From NCBI GenBank assembly GCA_050942695.1, contig JBMNNU010000155.1:1-7617 (forward strand): 7,617 bases of DNA, read 5' to 3'. The stretch's first letter is position 1; each line of letters begins with the position of its first letter. Source of the stretch: JBMNNU01 sp050942695 (GTDB lineage: Bacteria > Chloroflexota > UBA6077). Made by a program: the position numbers and the translations under genes. The notes beneath the pieces are model-generated. The model was given only the letters and a program-made list of their open reading frames with translations, ran no database searches and was not told the origin of the DNA. Shown one piece after another: positions 4,809 to 7,617 of the stretch.

Positions 4809-6326
4809 ATGAAAAAGCGATTCAAGGCTGCCACTGCCCTGGTAGCAATAACCCTGGCAGCGCTCCTCGGGTTTATCTGGCCTTTGGACCAAAACTCCAA
4901 TGCGAGTGCGCAATCCATACCGATCATTGAGGTTGAACCCACGTCGGCAGCGCCTGACGAGTCGGTAACGATTCGAGGGTCGGGTTGGCCTGCAGGCGCT
5001 TCCATAGTCCCACGGCTATCCGATCCTTCCATCCCAGGCCGAAGCTCTCCATTGGGGGGCAGTTTTCAAGCTGACGGCAACGGTGTTTTTTTGGGGCAGG
5101 GCGCCGTACCCAACACCCTATTCGGCGGCGGTTCTCGGGGGTGGGTTAGCGTTGTGCCCGGCGACTATCTGATCACCGGTTCGACACCAGACGGAGTATC
5201 AGCCAGCACCCCCTTCACGATCGGGGCATCCGCATCCAGCCCAATCCTGTGGGGTCAGGTTGTCTTCGACATCAACGGCAACGGACAACAGGATCAGGAA
5301 GATGTGGAGGCCGGTGAATTTATCTCCATATCGATTGACGGCCCATCGCTGGAAAGCAACGAGCTAGAGGCGAGGACCGACTCTATGGGGCGATATTTGG
5401 TAACAACGCTAGAGCCTGGTTCCTACCAGTTGAAAGGCCAGGGCAACTACCAGTCTTCCAATTGGACTGGAAGCGTTGCGGTTCAAGTCTCGGCCGGCAC
5501 GGCTGTGAAGATGGACCTACTCCTCGAACGAGTAGGCGCGCAATCGAAACCGGAGCGGTATTTCCAGGAAACGGGTTTCTCGATAGACAATGATCATTTC
5601 TGGGATTATTTCACCCATCGAGGTGGCGTCAGAACCCTGGGTTACCCCATCAGTCGAACCTTCCAGTTCCAGGGCTTCCAAACCCAGTTTTTCCAGAGGC
5701 TCGTACTTCAGTACGTTCCGGGGGAGGGTGTTCAGAGGTTGAACCTGCTGGACCCCGGCTTGTTACCCTATACACGTATCAACGGCAGCCAGTTCCCTCC
5801 AGTTATGGAGGAGGTCAAGCAGGCAACCCCAAGGGCGGATCAGCCCGGCTACGATACCGCGGTCATCGACTTCATCCGGCAGCATGCGCCCAACCAGTTC
5901 AATGGCCGGCAAACCGGCTTTTTCGACGCTTTCATGGGAAGTGTCACAAGTCGTGATGCTTTTCCGGATGAAGGAGGCCACGAGCAGCTTTTGCCGCTTC
6001 TCAACATGGAAATCTGGGGCGTTCCCACAAGCAAACCCACGCCAGACCCCAACAACTCCAACTTCATCTACCTACGTTTCCAACGTGGGATACTCCATTA
6101 CCAAGGGAACGATCCCCAGGGTAAACCGATTACCGAGGGTATCCTGCTAGGAGACTGGTTCAAGAGCCTGATCACAGGCCAGAATCTGCCGCCCGATCTA
6201 GAAGCTCAGGCTCAGGAAGATAACTCCCCATTTTTGCGCCAGTACGATAAGAGCCGGCCTAACTGGGTAGCTCGCCCCGAACAGTTGCCTGATACCAATC
6301 TTAGCTTCGCTTTCGAGCCAAGATAG
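4809..6326 (+). CDS. Secreted multi-domain protein (IPT/Ig-like, SdrD-B/CNA-B-like, LGFP-like and C-terminal module)
   Basis: I recognise domain types but not a specific function; it is probably an exported envelope or extracellular protein. The ATG at 4809 gives 505 residues and places a signal peptide exactly at the N-terminus: basic MKKRFK, hydrophobic 8-25, and a likely cut after NASA at 34. GGAG at 4795-4798 lies ten bases upstream; an in-frame ATG at 4743 would hide the signal. Residues 38-138 look like an IPT/Ig-like fold (VEPTSAAPDESVTIRGSGW at 42-60). Residues 147-240 resemble an SdrD-B/CNA-B carboxypeptidase-regulatory-like fold with an acidic calcium-type loop, DINGNGQQDQED, at 154-165. 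Residues 250-324 (YFQETGFSIDNDHFWDYF, RTLGYPIS, FFQRLVLQY) match an LGFP-like module frequent in Chloroflexota extracellular proteins. Residues 347-505 form a second conserved module (EIWGVPTSKPTPDP, YLRFQRGILHY, TEGILLGDWFKSLITG). There is no LPXTG motif or C-terminal membrane helix, so release or non-covalent wall binding is likely. A strong terminator follows. Confidence 0.78.
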   Translation: MKKRFKAATALVAITLAALLGFIWPLDQNSNASAQSIPIIEVEPTSAAPDESVTIRGSGWPAGASIVPRLSDPSIPGRSSPLGGSFQADGNGVFLGQGAVPNTLFGGGSRGWVSVVPGDYLITGSTPDGVSASTPFTIGASASSPILWGQVVFDINGNGQQDQEDVEAGEFISISIDGPSLESNELEARTDSMGRYLVTTLEPGSYQLKGQGNYQSSNWTGSVAVQVSAGTAVKMDLLLERVGAQSKPERYFQETGFSIDNDHFWDYFTHRGGVRTLGYPISRTFQFQGFQTQFFQRLVLQYVPGEGVQRLNLLDPGLLPYTRINGSQFPPVMEEVKQATPRADQPGYDTAVIDFIRQHAPNQFNGRQTGFFDAFMGSVTSRDAFPDEGGHEQLLPLLNMEIWGVPTSKPTPDPNNSNFIYLRFQRGILHYQGNDPQGKPITEGILLGDWFKSLITGQNLPPDLEAQAQEDNSPFLRQYDKSRPNWVARPEQLPDTNLSFAFEPR

Positions 6327-6336
6327 AAGATCTCCT

Positions 6337-6385
6337 CGCTGGCGGCTCGCGTTGCGAGCCGCCAGCGGTAAGCTATTTTATTTTT
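6337..6385 (+). terminator. Strong intrinsic terminator after the secreted protein gene
   Basis: CGCTGGCGGCTCGC at 6337-6350 and GCGAGCCGCCAGCG at 6354-6367 form a perfect 14-bp GC-rich stem with a GTT loop. A T-rich tract follows (mostly T from 6375 to 6385, interrupted by one A), starting about seven bases after the stem. It begins ten bases after the stop codon and should end the upstream transcript. The gap between stem and T-tract is a little longer than ideal. Confidence 0.85.
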
Positions 6386-6390
6386 ACCGC
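6365..6390 (+). repeat. Second inverted repeat overlapping the terminator stem
   Basis: GCGGTAA at 6365-6371 pairs exactly with TTACCGC at 6384-6390 across a 12-base AT-rich loop. It shares bases 6365-6367 with the right arm of the terminator stem, and its right arm uses the end of the T-tract. Full pairing of both hairpins is therefore not possible at once. It may be chance or a weak alternative fold; the terminator stem is much the stronger of the two. Confidence 0.4.
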
Positions 6391-6446
6391 TCGGCATCCC
6401 TCTTGCCTCTTAGCTTCTTATGTAGCAGCCTATCGAGGCAAATGAG

Positions 6447-7617
6447 ATGGCAGCCCGTAAACAACAATCTACTAAGCCTCCAAGAGGTGAGTTGCAGGAG
6501 ACCGACGTCTTCCGACTTGCCGAAGCTATGGTTGCCGGCCACCGCCAGTTGTTAGACGAGTTGCGAGAGGTATTCCAACGGCTCCCCAATACGGTCGAAC
6601 GCGCCGAGGATCTCTTGAAAAGCGCTCAGCAGGTTGCAGACGGACTGGAAGCCGTTCAACCCGCCGTTGAGGTCGAGTTCGAACATGCCCGATTCGAGAC
6701 CATTCTGGATAGCGCTCCTCACGGGATCATTTTCGTAGATGCCGATACCGGGCACATTCGCCCCAATCCGGCGGCTATTCAACTCCTGGGCAAGACGCCT
6801 GCCCCCAACGCCGGGCTATCTCAATTTGAAGGGATGCTATTCCGCGCGGATGGCCGTCCTCTAACGCTAGAGACCATACCTTTTACTAAGGCGCTCATGG
6901 GGAAAAATATCCCAGATAAAGAATTTTTACTGTCTCGACCTGATGGATCGCAGATCCCAGTATTAGCTAGCGCAGCCCCGGTTCGAGGCCCCAAAAGCAA
7001 GGTCATCGGCGCTGTTATCCTTTTCCAGGATATCTCGGCTAGAAAAGAGCTGGAGCGGTTGCGAGAAGAATGGACTTCCGTCATCGCCCACGATATGCGA
7101 CAGCCGATCTCTGTGATCGCGGTCCACGCCGATCTACTCCGCCGGTTGGCCGACCAGCGGGGATGCCTAGCCCGAGAGAAGAGGGCGTTGAGACATATCA
7201 AATCGGCAACAGAGAGCTTAAACCGGATCGTCAATGACCTACTGGATGTCTCTCGCTTAGAAGCCCGCCGGCTAAAATTGGATCGGAAACCGATCGATCT
7301 GGTTGCCCTGATCCGCGAGGTTGCAGAGCGAGTAGAGTCGGTCACCAAAGGGCATCCGGTCGAGTTTCAGGTAGAAGGCTCCATCCCATCCGTACTGGCT
7401 GATCCAGGACGGATAGAGCAGGCTGTGGGCAATCTGCTCTCCAACGCCGCTAAATATGGCTACCCGGAATCTGTGATCAGGGTCGTATTCCGAAGAATAG
7501 GCGACTTTGTCCAGACCTCGGTTATCAATCAAGGGCCGGGCATCCCTCGAAAGGAGATCCCCTATCTCTTCACCCGATTTCAGAGGGCAAAACGAGGAAA
7601 GCTCGCCGACATCCCCG
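6447..7617 (+). CDS. PAS-domain sensor histidine kinase (partial, C-terminus beyond right edge)
   Basis: Two-component sensor kinases autophosphorylate a histidine and pass the phosphate to a response regulator. The frame starts at ATG 6447, with GAGG (6435-6438) eight bases upstream, and runs open to the right edge (390 residues). An overlapping ATG at 6442 is in a frame that stops at 6555. Residues 15-80 are helical and probably coiled coil. A PAS domain follows at about 81-196 (FETILDSAPHGIIFVDADTG to GAVILFQDIS). The HisKA dimerisation helices start at about 200, with phospho-acceptor H215 in SVIAHDMRQPISV. In the ATPase domain the N box is NLLSNAAKYG (N333), the G1 box reads NQGPGIP at 361-367 and the F box is YLFTRFQRAK at 373-382. 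The G2 box lies beyond the edge. No membrane segments or signal peptide are visible, so it is a cytoplasmic sensor; the PAS ligand is unknown. The G1 box has Asn where Asp is usual. No response regulator is in view. Confidence 0.93.
   Translation, partial: MAARKQQSTKPPRGELQETDVFRLAEAMVAGHRQLLDELREVFQRLPNTVERAEDLLKSAQQVADGLEAVQPAVEVEFEHARFETILDSAPHGIIFVDADTGHIRPNPAAIQLLGKTPAPNAGLSQFEGMLFRADGRPLTLETIPFTKALMGKNIPDKEFLLSRPDGSQIPVLASAAPVRGPKSKVIGAVILFQDISARKELERLREEWTSVIAHDMRQPISVIAVHADLLRRLADQRGCLAREKRALRHIKSATESLNRIVNDLLDVSRLEARRLKLDRKPIDLVALIREVAERVESVTKGHPVEFQVEGSIPSVLADPGRIEQAVGNLLSNAAKYGYPESVIRVVFRRIGDFVQTSVINQGPGIPRKEIPYLFTRFQRAKRGKLADIP

Noticed and set aside
6821..7348. Minus-strand 175-residue open frame opposite the histidine kinase
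   Set aside because: It is rich in Ser and Arg, has no motif, and lies fully opposite a gene with clear PAS, H-box and N-box motifs.

Overview
The window looks like a chromosomal segment of a member of the Chloroflexota. This is inferred from protein style, not from a marker gene. Three gene products have the look of families I know mainly from that phylum: a membrane-anchored baseplate J/gp47-like protein, a PHP-domain protein opening with GKADLHIHS, and a secreted protein ending in a GYPIS / WGVPTS / RFQRGILHY type module. NuoA with a YESGI motif is compatible with this but not diagnostic. I see no tRNA, rRNA, CRISPR array, transposase or phage structural cluster, so this reads as ordinary core and envelope chromosome.

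Left part (1-1221, minus strand): the start of a respiratory complex I operon, read leftwards as nuoA, nuoB and nuoC. The genes overlap by 10 and 14 bases, and nuoC runs off the left edge. NuoB is best started at a TTG that overlaps the nuoA stop, not at the far upstream ATG. A good extended -10 promoter for the operon lies at 1315-1323. It is centred in an inverted repeat, and further short repeats sit just before the nuoA ribosome-binding site.

Middle (1471-4578, plus strand): three genes read away from nuo. They encode a nucleoside phosphorylase (PNP/UDP superfamily), a single-pass membrane protein with a baseplate J-like outer part, and a PHP-family metal-dependent phosphoesterase. Gaps of about 130 bases separate them, so shared transcription is possible but not shown.

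Right part (4809-7617, plus strand): a secreted 505-residue multi-domain protein (IPT/Ig-like, SdrD-B/CNA-B-like with an acidic calcium-type loop, then LGFP-like and a C-terminal module), followed by a very strong hairpin terminator with an alternative overlapping hairpin. After that comes a soluble PAS-histidine kinase that runs off the right edge.

No convincing new multi-gene system was found. The most interesting points are the architecture of the baseplate J-like protein, the repeat-rich nuo control region, the overlapping hairpins after the secreted protein, and an Asp-to-Asn change in the ATP-binding G1 box of the kinase.
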